A stretch of DNA of 64,000 nucleotides, from assembly GCA_963457665.1 (NCBI GenBank), contig OY735228.1, positions 640,001-704,000 on the forward strand, written 5' to 3'. The position numbers and the translations under genes were made by a program. Shown here in pieces: positions 12,729 through 24,905 of the stretch (position 1 is its first letter; each line of letters starts with the position of its first letter). The DNA comes from Thysanoteuthis rhombus. Lineage: Eukaryota > Mollusca > Cephalopoda > Oegopsida > Thysanoteuthidae. The notes below the pieces were generated by a model, which was given only the letters and a program-made list of their open reading frames with translations, did not search any database and had not been told where the DNA came from.

Positions 12729-13224
12729 CCACATATATTTTTGTGTGTGATATACTCTTCAATGAGCTCACAGATACTACTCTCTGATCCAAAGCAAAGG
12801 GCTGGGGCATGACACCTCGGGCCTAAGCAGAGTGCATAGGTAACACTGTGCAATGTGATTTTTGTTCCTGGGTAATGAGCATTATTTTCTTATTTCTATT
12901 CTTTTTACACATAAGCAAATGGCTATGATTCATTTCAAATTTTACTTTTATTGCCAGGACAGTGATATTCAGATTTTGTTTTTCTTGGTCTCTGATTGAA
13001 AATGTGCAATTTTGCCAATTGTCTGATTGAAGATAAGTAGATTTCAAATCATCATCGTCCTGGTCACAAAAGCAAAATTTCAAGGGAATGATTTACATTT
13101 TCTATACTCTTCAGACAAAATCAATCTGAAAATAACACTTATATCCCTAGAACAGAAAGAAAAAGTTTGAAAAAGTTGCACAGTGTTATCTTAGTAGGCA
13201 GTGCCAATCCACACATTAACAATC

Positions 13225-13560
13225 ACGTGATTTCTAAGAGGTACTATGCTAGTTAGTAATCTAACTACAGTTAATAGAATATGTATATGCGTGAACTACA
13301 ATTACTCAACAACTAGTCATTGTACAGAGTTACCATTCACCAGATATATTAGTTAGCCCTCAAGGCATTGTTGTGTAGACTTTCAAGTTGTTTGGATCTG
13401 CTGTTTTCGAGAAATTTAATTAACAATGAATCTTTAAAAATTACAGATTATAGATTTTTTATCTGAAAATATAGATATAAATTCAGATATCTTATATCTA
13501 AATTGGCAAGTATCAAAAATACCTCGAAGCCATAGTTCCATATGATTGACAGAAAGTCAT
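13225..13560. repeat. Dispersed repeat R5, copy 1
   Basis: It shares with 53420-53760 the order CAACTAGTCATTGTA, ATTCACCAGATATATTAGTT, AAGGCATTG, AAGTTGTTTGGA and TTTTCGAGAAAT. The second copy contains the unit twice. No coding potential was seen. Confidence 0.55.
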
Positions 13561-15919
13561 TTTATATGACTATATATCATGGCATAATGTGTGGTCCCTT
13601 CCAAAACTACATCTTTGGAATGGGTACTGCCCTAATTACATGAATTGCATATTTTTGGTTAATCAAAATGAATATTTGAAAAATTTTAAGCCCTGTAATC
13701 AGAGGTCCTGCTACAATAAGTTATGTTGTAGAGAAACCTGATTCTTGCAATGAATGTTAATGATTGCTTGACTGAACTGTGGAAAAAAAATTGGGAATTT
13801 TTTGCTTAAATCATCCTGAGAAAATGTTTTTATTTTTAAATATCCAAGTTTGTGATGACTTAATATAAGACCGACTGCTTCAGGCTTCAACTCCAGACTG
13901 ACTGAAGTTTGAACAATTCAGTTTACAAGTTTTGATAATATTTCAATTTTTGTGAAAACAGTTTTCCTTTAATTGAAAAAGATCTTTGGATTTGGCCATG
14001 GAAGGAGACTTGTTGAAATAGTACCTAGATATTTTTCCAAGATAAGTGGCATGAAAATCCAGATAACTCTAGATATCAACTGAGAAAAAAATGTGGCCTG
14101 TAGGGTGAGGAGTTGTAATGTGATCCATAATTTTTCTTTATAAATCTTCTTGTGGGTTTGAAATAAGGTTGCATGTGAAATTTCAATTCCCTCAGTAGCC
14201 TTGAAGGGTTCTAATTTTGGTGAGGGTCATTGTTGTTGTTATTGTTTTTATGAGGGGAAAATTAAGTCAACTTCCGAGTAGGAGTTTGAAAATAATACAA
14301 GATCACTTCTATCTACATGAGCTCACAACATGGATTCCTCAGATGGGTTGACATTCCCCTCAGCCACTTGGTAAAAAAGAATTTATTGATTCTTTCAATC
14401 AGGTGACTTGGCATTTAAATAGTAAAGCCAAAGTGACATTATTTTGGGAAATTTATGTTTGACCTTTTGACCTGCCCTCTGAAAGCTCATGCTGTGGAAT
14501 TGGTAGATAAAAACCCTAGAAAGAACATCAACAAACTGTTGATTCCATCTCCCAGTGGCCATGATTGGTGACTGATATCTCTCAGTAGCCATTTTGATCT
14601 GCTGTGTTAAGGTGGCCATGTTTGATGAGAGTTATCTCTTTTATTCACATCTCAGTTCCCTTTTTGGGGATCAGCTGTGTTGAAGGGGGGAGAGGCTGGT
14701 AGGGAACAGGAGGGGACAAGGATGGGGTTTGTATTTCCAGATGGCTAAACCAGATAGGAGCTCAAAAAGGAATTTTTATTTAACACTCAGGCTTTCTTTA
14801 TGCTTTTGACAACTTGCAGAGCCACCAATTTTTATCAATTCCTGAAAGTTGACAGTTTTAAGGGAAACTGAAAACTTAATTTTGGATTTACATTCCAAAC
14901 ATTATCATGGAAGGTCTTCAGATAGAAAATATTTGTAAATAGAGAAAACATAACTCCTTTTATTCGATAAGATTATTGGTTTCAAGAATTTTACTTGTTA
15001 GAGATGAACTTATCATTTCAAACTTCTTTATAAAATGTCTGTGTTTATTTATCAAGTGTGTGTTTGAACAAGATACACATACTGAGAATAAGTGGAATTA
15101 TAAAATTTTCCGTGAACTATTCAGATGAGTATCCACATTTTAGTGCTTTGTCACATTGTTTCATCTGGTAATCTTTTTATGCTGTTTTTTTTTCATTTCG
15201 TCATGAATATTGCAATCTCTTTGGAACGTCTTCTAGATCGAAGTGTTAAAGCTTCATGATGATATGAATTCTCGAATGCATTAGTCAAAATAAAAACAAC
15301 TAGGATGGAGATATCAATCCAAATAGCTTGTGAAATAAGGAACACAAATCATCACCCCTATTGGACAAAACCCCTACTTAGTCAAAAATAAAACGGAATT
15401 CATTTGATACTCTTAAATGAAAAAAAGTATCATTTTAGAACAATGTCTTTTAATTCTTTCAATTGAAAATTATACATTTGAGACTTGATATGACTCAAAG
15501 GACCAACTAAAACCAGATATTATGAGATAATACTTATTCCAATTGTAAAAAATTGTCTTGAAATATGATTTATTTCCTTTATAAGTATTACTTGGTTCTC
15601 ATTATAATTTTTTTTCAAATCATTATTTTTTCTTCCTATGACACATGGCACAAAATAAAAACAAAATCGCAATAAGACCTACATTCATTTAAACTTACTG
15701 AAAACGCTAAATTAAATTGTTTGATTGGTACAAATTCAGTTGAAATATTTGCACTACTGAAACCATTAAACATTGAAAACATTAAACAAATTGTTTAAAT
15801 TTTTCTACATGGGAATTTTGTCTAGTACTCGTGAAATAATGGTAGTGCTATACCTCAGTGTTTGTCATCAACATTTAGCCTTCTCTTCACCTTAGATAGA
15901 ATTTCTCTCCACTCTTTTA
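13561..15919. other. Noncoding, nothing recognised
   Basis: AT-rich sequence without exon-like stretches. A locally repeated 'agtggccat' phrase occurs at 14550-14620. Confidence 0.45.
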
Positions 15920-16370
15920 TTAGAAACTATTAATCAAAACTGTCAACATAGGTTTCTTCAGTTTTTAAGTGGGTCTGGCAGGCTATGTATTTGCCTTGCA
16001 TACAGGCCACACCAAGTGCTGAACATTCAACATTTAGTCCTTTTCGTTTGAAAAACTCAATAGATTTTAAATCAGAGTTCAAGTTTCAAAGTGAGTTTCT
16101 GCTAAATCAGTCCTTGAGTTTGTGTCCAGCATTTTGCATGCTGTTTTTTTTGGGGGGGGGGAGAAATTAATGATCGCCACTCAACAAAAGGCAAGTGAAG
16201 CAACTTATTTATTGATCACCCCTTTTTCCAGAGAGGTAACTTGTTTATCGGTTACCCCTTTTCCCCAGTGAGGTAACTTGTTTATCGGTTACCCCTTTTC
16301 AAATTATTTAATTGATTATCCTCAACATAGCACTCTGCCAAAAGACAGCCATTGGTTACATCTGCTACAT
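15920..16370 (+). mobile_element. Dispersed repeat R1, copy a
   Basis: R1 has the order AACTGTCAACATAGGTTTCT, a CATACAGGCCACACCAA block, TAAGTTTATGCTAAATCA (diverged here), GTGTCCAGCA, TGATCGCCACTCAACAAAAG, GTAACTTATTTATTGATCAC and a final AGTGACTAACCAGACCTG-type end (lost here). Read on the other strand, the CATACAGGC block resembles a tRNA box A (TAGCTCCATTGGTACAGCCT at 30292-30311), so R1 may be a tRNA-derived SINE. This copy has a short internal tandem duplication near 16233-16300. Confidence 0.65.
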
Positions 16371-17034
16371 GTTCTTCTTGGACAAAAGTTGATATCTAAG
16401 ACAGAGCTTCTCAAAGTAGAGGTCACGACTCCACACAGGCTCACATGAAGACTGGGGGGAGGGGAGAGTATTTGAGAAAAAATTTTTTTTTCGTAATAAT
16501 TAGTTATCTACATTTTTTTTCTTATTTTCAAATCTTTTAATCAAAATGTATATCTTATGGTGCTTATTTGTAAAATGCCACAGCATATAGTTTGAGAACC
16601 ACTGGTCTAAGATCTGAGATGCTGCTGATGATGTCATTGATCTTCTGTTTTCCAACTGTTGGTCTTTTGTGTGGACTTCCTGGGGGTTGTGTCTGTTAAT
16701 TCTCTCTCTACCATAGAGGGATGAATGTTTATAGACAGACTCTGTGGCCGTCCCCCTGACTGCTTCACTGATTCCTCTCACTGATAAATGATTCTTTATT
16801 TGTCCTCAAGTAACAAATACTTCTCTCTTCCTGACTACTGGCTGGAAAATCCACTGCCTGTGCCTGCTTACAGTTAGAGACATTTTTCTCTTTCTCAGCT
16901 TCTGCTACTGATGCTGCTGCTGCTGCTCTTACCCAGAGCCACCCCTTTCATCTAACCACCCCAACTCAACAAGTGCAGTCTCGATTTCAACAAACACTGG
17001 ATTAAGTGTTCTCACTTTTTATCAACTCTTGTTC

Positions 17035-17165
17035 AACTGATTACCTCTGCCAAACAAGTTGGAAGAGGTACATGTCATTCACTCATATTCTGTTTATCCG
17101 CACAATATCTCCGAAAGTTCTCTTTTTCAGAAGTGTGGAAATCTATAAGTTACCACAGTTCTTTA
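17035..17165 (+). mobile_element. Dispersed repeat R2, partial copy
   Basis: It contains ACCTCTGCCAAACAAGTTGG, AAGAGGTACATGT and ATATCTCCGAAAGTTCTC. These match the start of the longer R2 copies at 40110-40445 and 42005-42560. Confidence 0.6.
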
Positions 17166-17301
17166 GATTAAATTGGGTGGGTACCCAAGAATCTTTTTTT
17201 TTTTTTTGGTGATAATGCACTTATATGCATTGATGAAAAACTTCTAGTCCATACAGAGGCAATATGATCAAAAAGTTATCCAATGTTTTTCTACGATAAA
17301 A

Positions 17302-17628
17302 GTGCAATGCCAAGCTTCTTTCATTTTTGAGGTAGTCACTTGTAAGATCCCAGATTCTGAGGCCACAGATTCAATGTATACAAAGAGAGCTGTGAAAAAA
17401 GATATCAGAAGATTCTTTTCCAAGTGCCGAGTCACTGAACAGTGGAGCAATCTTCAAGTTGAAGCACTGAGCCTAAATGCATTCAAAAACCAACTAGACA
17501 AAAGCCCTTGATGTAGATCTCTAAGCAATAACATCTGCTCACCAAGCAGGATATGAAACGATCGATATATTTGTACGAGAGCCATTTCTAAGACCTTATC
17601 CCAGAATACTATTATTATTATTATTAGT
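17302..17628 (+). mobile_element. LINE 3' end: reverse-transcriptase C-terminal remnant plus (ATT)n tail
   Basis: A 70-codon open stretch to 17511 ends in DIRRFFSKCRVTEQWSNLQV and LNAFKNQLDK. This matches the pattern at the C-terminus of non-LTR retrotransposon polymerases (FFxxRVxxxWNxLP...FKxxLD). A short 3' region ends in an ATT repeat at about 17609-17626, typical of LINE tails. The element is 5'-truncated and ends about 170 bp before the receptor's leader exon. Confidence 0.6.
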
Positions 17629-17800
17629 TGTAGTAGGAATTAAATATTCCAGTTTTTTTAAAAACCTCCTGTACCCCTGTTATTTCTCTCATGTACGCCA
17701 GTTTGAGAACTCTTGTTCTAAGAGGGAAAAAAAGATATAGCTATGTTTTTCAACAAGTTGTTTTGTTGTTAATATTTGAGTTGTTTTTTGTATTTTTCAG

Positions 17801-17945
17801 ATCTCATTCCAATGAACATAGCTGTTTGTGAAGCAAAATGTTCTTCACAATGAAAGCCTCCTTTTCTGCACATGTGCATTGTCTTTGAGTTGTACCACAC
17901 TGTACACTTCAACGTGTCAGGACAACATAGGGCATTTTTGGCAAA
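17801..17945 (+). other. 5' untranslated part of the receptor's first coding exon, with two short uORFs
   Basis: A strong splice acceptor (pyrimidine run then TATTTTTCAG, AG at 17799-17800) lies 145 bp before the start codon. The exon holding the ATG therefore probably has a noncoding exon upstream, as in vertebrate MET. That upstream exon was not identified. The leader contains two overlapping short ORFs: ATG 17812 to TGA 17853, and ATG 17838 to TGA 17888. Confidence 0.6.
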
Positions 17946-18959
17946 ATGGTTCTAATCAAACGCTTGACACCGGTTTCTTTCCTTCTCATTTTATTCCACG
18001 TCTCGGCGGCCAGCATGTACAAAACATTCCACGCTGAAGGGAACAAGTTCTTCCAACTTGTCCAGGATCCCAAAACTCATGACGTTTATGTTGGCGGCAA
18101 AAACAAAATCTACCGCCTGGATTCTACGTTGAAACTCAAGCAGGAGATAACTGTTGGGCCTATACAAGACAATCAAAAATGTTTGCCAAAAGCAAAATGC
18201 CAGTATAGTAGAACGTCAACAGATAACAATATTGTCGTGCTTGAGATTGAAAATTTCTCAAGATATCTTTTTGCTTGCGGAACGGTTGAGCAAGGTGCTT
18301 GCACGAAGTATGATCTCGCAGATATTCAGAAATCAACACGCTTTGCCATGGTTAAAGCTGAAAACTTTATTGGTAGTTCCAAATCCAGCATAGCTTTTTT
18401 TGAATCTGACCCTGTATCGAATGAAACTGTTCTCTATGTTGCTATGTCCTATGACGGACGAAACATTGACGCTTTTCCTAAAACAATGTCGGAAAGAATT
18501 ATAACAAAGTCAAAAAACGGGGTTTATAACTTGTCCTACCGTAAAAACTATTTAGGTATACCAACAAATAAAGCGATGCTTGGTACTTATCCAGTCAAGT
18601 ACATTTATGGATTTAAACATAACCATTTTATTTATTACATATCTTTGCAAGGAAATAAAACCTACATTGGTCGTGTATGTGAAAAGAGTGAATTTTATTA
18701 TTACGTAGAAATTTCTCTCAAGTGCTGGCATAAACACATCATGTATAGTTACGCGACAGCTGCAAAGTTCATTTCCAATCAAAGTCTTTTTGTAACATAT
18801 TGGAGTGAAGATAAGAAAGCATCATTTCTTTGTAATCATTCCTTCAATGAAATTCAGTCCAAAATGAGAGATACGATCAATGAATGCTACAGTCGGAGCA
18901 GTAAGAATCCCCCTAAGCCTCCATCTTGGATTGAAGGAAATAAATCATGCATAGAAACG
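17946..18959 (+). CDS. MET-like exon 1: start, signal peptide and most of Sema (aa 1-338)
   Basis: The ATG at 17946 is in a good context (A at -3, G at +4) and begins a hydrophobic leader, [14 protein letters not shown], ending near residue 23. The rest reads as the N-terminal two thirds of a Sema propeller, with early motifs such as [16 protein letters not shown], a CGTVEQGAC stretch and several N-glycosylation sequons. It ends ACG|GTGAGG in phase 0. At 1014 coding nt it is unusually large, like the large first coding exon of vertebrate MET. Confidence 0.93.
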
Positions 18960-21900
18960 GTGAGGAAAATATTTTTTTCTTTTTTCTATTATTTGTTCCA
19001 TCATTTTTGGAAAGTTATAGAAACTGTCAACGAAAACCGTCACCTAAACTGTCTTCATTCTTTAAACATGTCTGGTTATCTGTCCAACGTGAGTAAAAAT
19101 CATACCAACGAAACTGAAGAGATGAAAATTCAAACATTCATTCCTTGTTATGTCTCGAAAAAAAATGTTTTTTTAGAATATCCACTTTGAGGGTTGCAAT
19201 TTTCAATCTAAATTTATGCTAAATTAGTCCCTTAGTTTGTGTCTGGCAGCAATCACATTTGTGTTTTTAAAAAAATCTGACTTTTTTAGTGATTACTGCC
19301 CAACAAGGGGCTTGAGATGTAACTTATTCATTGATTAACCCTTCTCCAATTTTTTCTAATTGTTCACCCCCAACACAGCAAAAAGACTTTGTTCATTTGA
19401 CAGTTTCTATTCAGTGACCAACCAGACCTGTTTATCATTATTATTTTTGCTTTTTTTTATATCTTTCAGTATGGTTACAGTATCGAAGTCGATACATGTG
19501 GATATGATGAAGACAATGGCTACATTTCAGGAAATTCTCAATTATCTATTTCTGAATTTGTTTACAAAGGAAAATTCACAGCTATTCAGTCTTACGTCCA
19601 TGACGGAACTATCTTATATCTTTTGGGCACAAGCAACGGACATCTTTTGAAAGTTGTGAGTTTTCCAACTTTTTCTCTTTTTATTATTTTCAATTTTTTT
19701 TTTTTGACTACATTTTACCATCATCTTAATTTATTAGTTGCTTTGTATCGCAACTTTTACTCAGACCAATTTCCCCCTGGCAGTGAGTAAACATTATTGA
19801 TTGGGGAGTGGGGGGAAATAAGTTTTTGGTGGGGCTACATTCACTGCTGGATGCTCTGTCTGAGCTCCCAAGAATCAACCAGAAGGTAGAAGTCGAAATA
19901 TCACCCTAAAATATTTCCTCTCTTTGGTTTAGGAAGTTTAGTGTAGCTGGTGCATGTGGAGGGGGGTAACAGCACAGCGAATGGATTTGGGAAGCCAAGT
20001 TCAATCTCCGGCTGAGACAGTTTCAGTTCACTTCACATTAATGTCCTTGGGAAAGGCATGAATCCATCTCTTCCCCCAAGCTATGATTGAAATAGCTCTG
20101 GGTGAAGCGAGTGACGCCCTTCGTGCTTATCCCCTCTAAGTCTATTTCATCAATCGAAAAACCAGTAAGTAGTAATGTGATATGCGGAGAGACTGAGCAG
20201 GGACAGCTGAAGCCATAAGCAGCGTAAGGGCACTACTCTTTTTTTTTTTATGGTGCGAGTTTTTCACTTCTTTGTAAAAAATATATGTACAGCTAATATT
20301 ACATCAATGTTTTGGATTTATATCTATCATCAAAAACTATCGACCAAAAGTATCATAGGTTTCTTCAGTTTTCAAACTGGTCTTGCTGGTTGGCATCACA
20401 TGTACAGGCTGCACCAATGGAGCTAAGGGGCTAAAAATTTAAACATTTACTTATGTCTACTGAAAATGTTTTTTTTTTTTTTTACTTTTTGAAAATTCCC
20501 TCTAAAATAAATTTTTGGTGGTGGGGGTTCAATTTGCTGTTTAAGTTTATGCTAAATCAATCACTTAGTTTGTGCACAGCAGTATTCATGCTTGTTTTTT
20601 GAAAGCTCAGACTTTTTAATGATCGTTTCCTAATGAAATGAGAGAGAAGTAACATTAATTTTTCTACTTTTTTCACTTGATCACCTCCAACACTGCGTGC
20701 TGGTTTCCTTTGAGTGTCTAACCTGTTTCTTTCATTTTCATTTTAGGGCAAGGTTGATAAGGTTGATAAGGGATTCAAATTAATTATGGATACAGACATC
20801 AGCCAAGGGAGTGGGCAACCAATTCAACCAGATATGGAAATTGATGCCAAAAAAACTCATGTCTACGCCATGAGTGGCTCGAATGTAAGTTTGACATTAT
20901 CCATCCTGCAGTAGGATTTGTTTTTCAGGGAATTTGTAAGCAAACATAAGTAACATTTTTATTTCGATTCTTATTATTTTTAGTTATTTTGTCTGAATTT
21001 CTGAGATGAGGAATTATCGTTTTTCTACACTGATTCACTAGGACAAGTGTCCTCATCTTGGTTGTTTTGGTTACAATGTTCCGGTGTTGCTATGTCCCTT
21101 GTCTGCCTCCTATAGTGAAAAAGTCATATACTCAGGTTCAGTGGAAGAGGCAGACAAGTGACCTCACAGGTAAGAATTGACTGAAATGTTGGGACTGTAA
21201 CAAGCAAGATGAGGACACTAGTTGGCATAAATCAGTATTTAATTATTCTTTGACTTTTCTTTCAAAAATAACGATGAATTCGTTTTACAAAAAAACTGCT
21301 TGGGGTAGAATATGATTGGGACCGGTGCATAACGTTTCTTGGAGGGCCTTGTATTTTTGTATTTAGAGACCCTGTGTATAACATTTCAAGAATGAAAATG
21401 GACTCATGCACAAACAGGAACGAACATTAACATTGCATAATTTTCACTGCTTCAAGTACAGCCCTGGATATTGCTGATAAAGATAACTATAGTGCTTCAT
21501 TCGACCACTTTTGAAGAACAAAGAAGTTATTTATTTTGACACTGATTTATTTCCTGACCCAATTATAAGCTTTGTAAATACAAAGTTTCCAACAGGAATT
21601 GTTTACGACAAAAACTCCATACACAGCTTTAAGCCGTGGCTCCTAAAACCATGATAATGACCAAAATAAGGGTCATAGAAATGCTTTTGGAGGATGAGTT
21701 GAGAAAAGTAAGTAGACGAAAATTAAAAAACGTTAAAAAAAAAATTATGAAAAATCTTAGAAATAGCGCAAATATATTTACATCACAATTTTGGAAAATG
21801 CAGTGTCATTGAGACTAGAGCGGAAAAATGATTGTGAATAATGAAGCCTCCACAAATGGATGACAAATCCTGACATATTCTAATTTCTTATAATATTCAT

Positions 21901-24828
21901 TCTAGTATGGATTTGTGTTAGCTCAAGTTCTGCGATGAAACATTTTCATTATTCAATGAATTATGCCAACTAGAATCTTCATCTTTGCTGTTTTCAGCAC
22001 AACATATCTGCTGGAAATGTTTCTATTGAAAACTGAAGATGAGGCAACAAGTGAAGATAATTCAAGCAGTTTCATCTTTTATTTGACTGAATTCAAAAGA
22101 AATTGTTGTTAAATATGTATGACTTGGCTGATTACAAAAAAATGTTATTTTCACCCATGATATATTTATGAATTGATATAAATCCTGAATACATTCATGC
22201 AAAAACTGACAAATCTATCAAGATAGATGTATTCATTTGACATTGAGTAAACAAATATATTTATTTATATATATTTACAAAATGACAATATGAAGGTGAA
22301 AAGAAAATTAAAGAGAAAAACAAATGTTACGTATCAAATTTGTATTATCATGTGGGCATGTTCTTATGCATTTTAATGGTTGCTAGCTACCTTTTTCAGA
22401 AAACTTGCATAGAAAACTGTTCGCTGTTTCATCCCCTTACCCCTCCTCTCACAGTCCAAACCTTACTCTCACCAACACAGATACAAACACCTCCTCTGCC
22501 ACTCCTACTAAATGATCCATAACTCTCAAATATCCCTGTTTCATTTCTCTAATCTGAAATATGTAAACAGCATTCAGTTCTCTGTGCACCACTGTAAGTT
22601 CTCTAAAAAAGGTAGCTGGCAACCATCAAAATGCATCAGAAGATACTTGTGTCAGAATAAAAAATTTGGGGATATAACACTTGTTTTTCTCTTCAATTTT
22701 ACTTACCTCCCAATTATCATTTTACCAACACTTTGTCAGATCACCTTATACCAAGACAACAAACACACACACACATATATATATATATAGATCTGGTTTC
22801 CTTCACTATCAGAATGTGAAGCATTTCAATGAAACCTTTTGTGGGCCAAAATGATATGTAGTCAAGAAGCAATTACCATAAAATTATTCAGGAAAAACTC
22901 TCTTTGAAAGTCATTTTGTGTTTGGAAATGCCAGTTTTATCCAAAGCGTGATACTTTTATGACAAAAAAAATTGAGATGAAGGTATATAGTAGTCAAAAA
23001 TTGATAATGGTTCACAATACTTCATTTAATAAACAATAGAAAAATTAGTCAACTTCAGACTGATCATTTATTAAAAAGTTTAGGAAGGAAAAATGGGAAT
23101 GAGCAGAAGGCTTGCATCTCTACTACAGCCCCTATTTCATTGTTGAAAATGCGATAAATCTTATGAAAATTTGCCCTGAACTTGTGAGAAAATTAATTTT
23201 ATTGTACAAGATGTTTATGCCATTTGTAAGAATAATGATTGAAGATAATTCTGCTATAAAAGAATTTTTGTTTGCGATGTTCAGAAGTGGAAATTTATTA
23301 GAAATGATCTCTAGTGATATAGAATGACTTCTGAAGTCAACCTCGCATAGATTATGTCACAAGTAGATCTTTTGTGAGTCTTTATGCCAAATATCAGGTC
23401 AATCAGCATTGTAGTTTTGGTGTGAAATAAGCGTAAGTAGGCTCAAATATTAGTATGGATGATTTATATATACACATAAATAATTTATCACATGAATTGT
23501 ATTTTTCAGGTTATCCGATTTCTTTTGAAGTCCTGCAGTGTTTATACAAATTGCTCCACGTGTGTAACAAGCAATGATCCCCTCAATTGTGGCTGGTGTC
23601 ATGATAAATGTACAATACACAGTGAATGCAGCAATGGTTGGATTCCTGACTACTGTGTTCCTCAAATAACTTCTGTAAGTCTTGAGTTGTATTATTTTCT
23701 ATATCTTCCTTTTTGATCCACCATATTCACATGTGAATAATACGAGAAACTTATCATTAAAGAAATTCAGGTCAAGATTTGTGGGTAACATTACACTGAA
23801 GTGTAGAAATAATAACACGTCTATGTTACACTGAAACCGGTGGAATTGACGAAAAAAGATAATTGAACCCATTGTTTTAATTTGATCAAGTGTTTAACTA
23901 TTTTTTTCCAGATCTAAAGTTAATCTAATTAAAGTTTTGTTTTTTTTACAAAAAACAAGTAAATTTTGCTGATTTGGTTCATCATTTACAAATTTTGCTG
24001 ATTTGGTTCATCATTTACAAATTTTGCTGATTTGGTTCATCATTTACAAATTTTGCTGATTTGGTTCATCATTTACAAATTTTGCTGATTTGGTACATAA
24101 TTTACAAATTTTGCTGATTGCTACAAAAACAATGGTTGCATTCAAGATCATGTACTTGAATAGAGAGAGTATTTCTGTACACTTATCTAATACTTTCTTT
24201 GTATCTTCCTATGCTGAGTTTACCAAGTACTGGGCAGTAATATTCAGGGCATTAGTTTATATTTTGAAAGTTGAAAAGCTGTACAGATTCAGTATTAAAC
24301 ACTGGTATATACAGGGTTAGGAGTTCAAATAGTGTTCTATGAAATTAGGAAGATTTTTAAAAATGAAAAATATGAAACATTTAATCCGAGGAGGAGTATG
24401 GTTATATCAATCAAATCAACAAATAGTGGACTAAGCAGATAAGTCAGATACAAATTCTTCTCTTTTTTTGAGTGTCGGTCTTTCTGTGAGTGTGTCCGGG
24501 CATTCCTGGTCACTTTTTTTGCGCTTCAACCTTGAAAATTTGTACAAGTCCGCCATTAGGCACCATCTAATAGTTGGTTTGCGTTTTTCTTTTTTTTTTT
24601 CCAAAAAGTGCTTTTTTGATCTCTCTGGTCATTTTGGACCAGCAATGGCCAAAGCTTGGGCTGGTATTTTTAAATAATTTCAGATAAAATACTGATTATC
24701 AGAAATTATCTGAAAAGTTATTTAAATAATCTTAGTTTAGAAACTTTTCCCTTTTTTTTTTTCCTTCGATAATTTCAGATAATTTTTCCTGGTACATGCG
24801 CTGGTGCGAGGTACGGATATCTATCTAT

Positions 24829-24905
<77 letters not shown>

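Noticed and set aside
16500..16781. 93-codon minus-strand frame as a gene
   Set aside because: No domain and no start or splice context. A stretch next to repeat R1.
23112..23327. 71-codon frame in receptor intron 3, considered as an alternative exon
   Set aside because: It does not resemble Sema or PSI, lacks matching splice sites, and lies in an element sharing its tail with 55470-55490.
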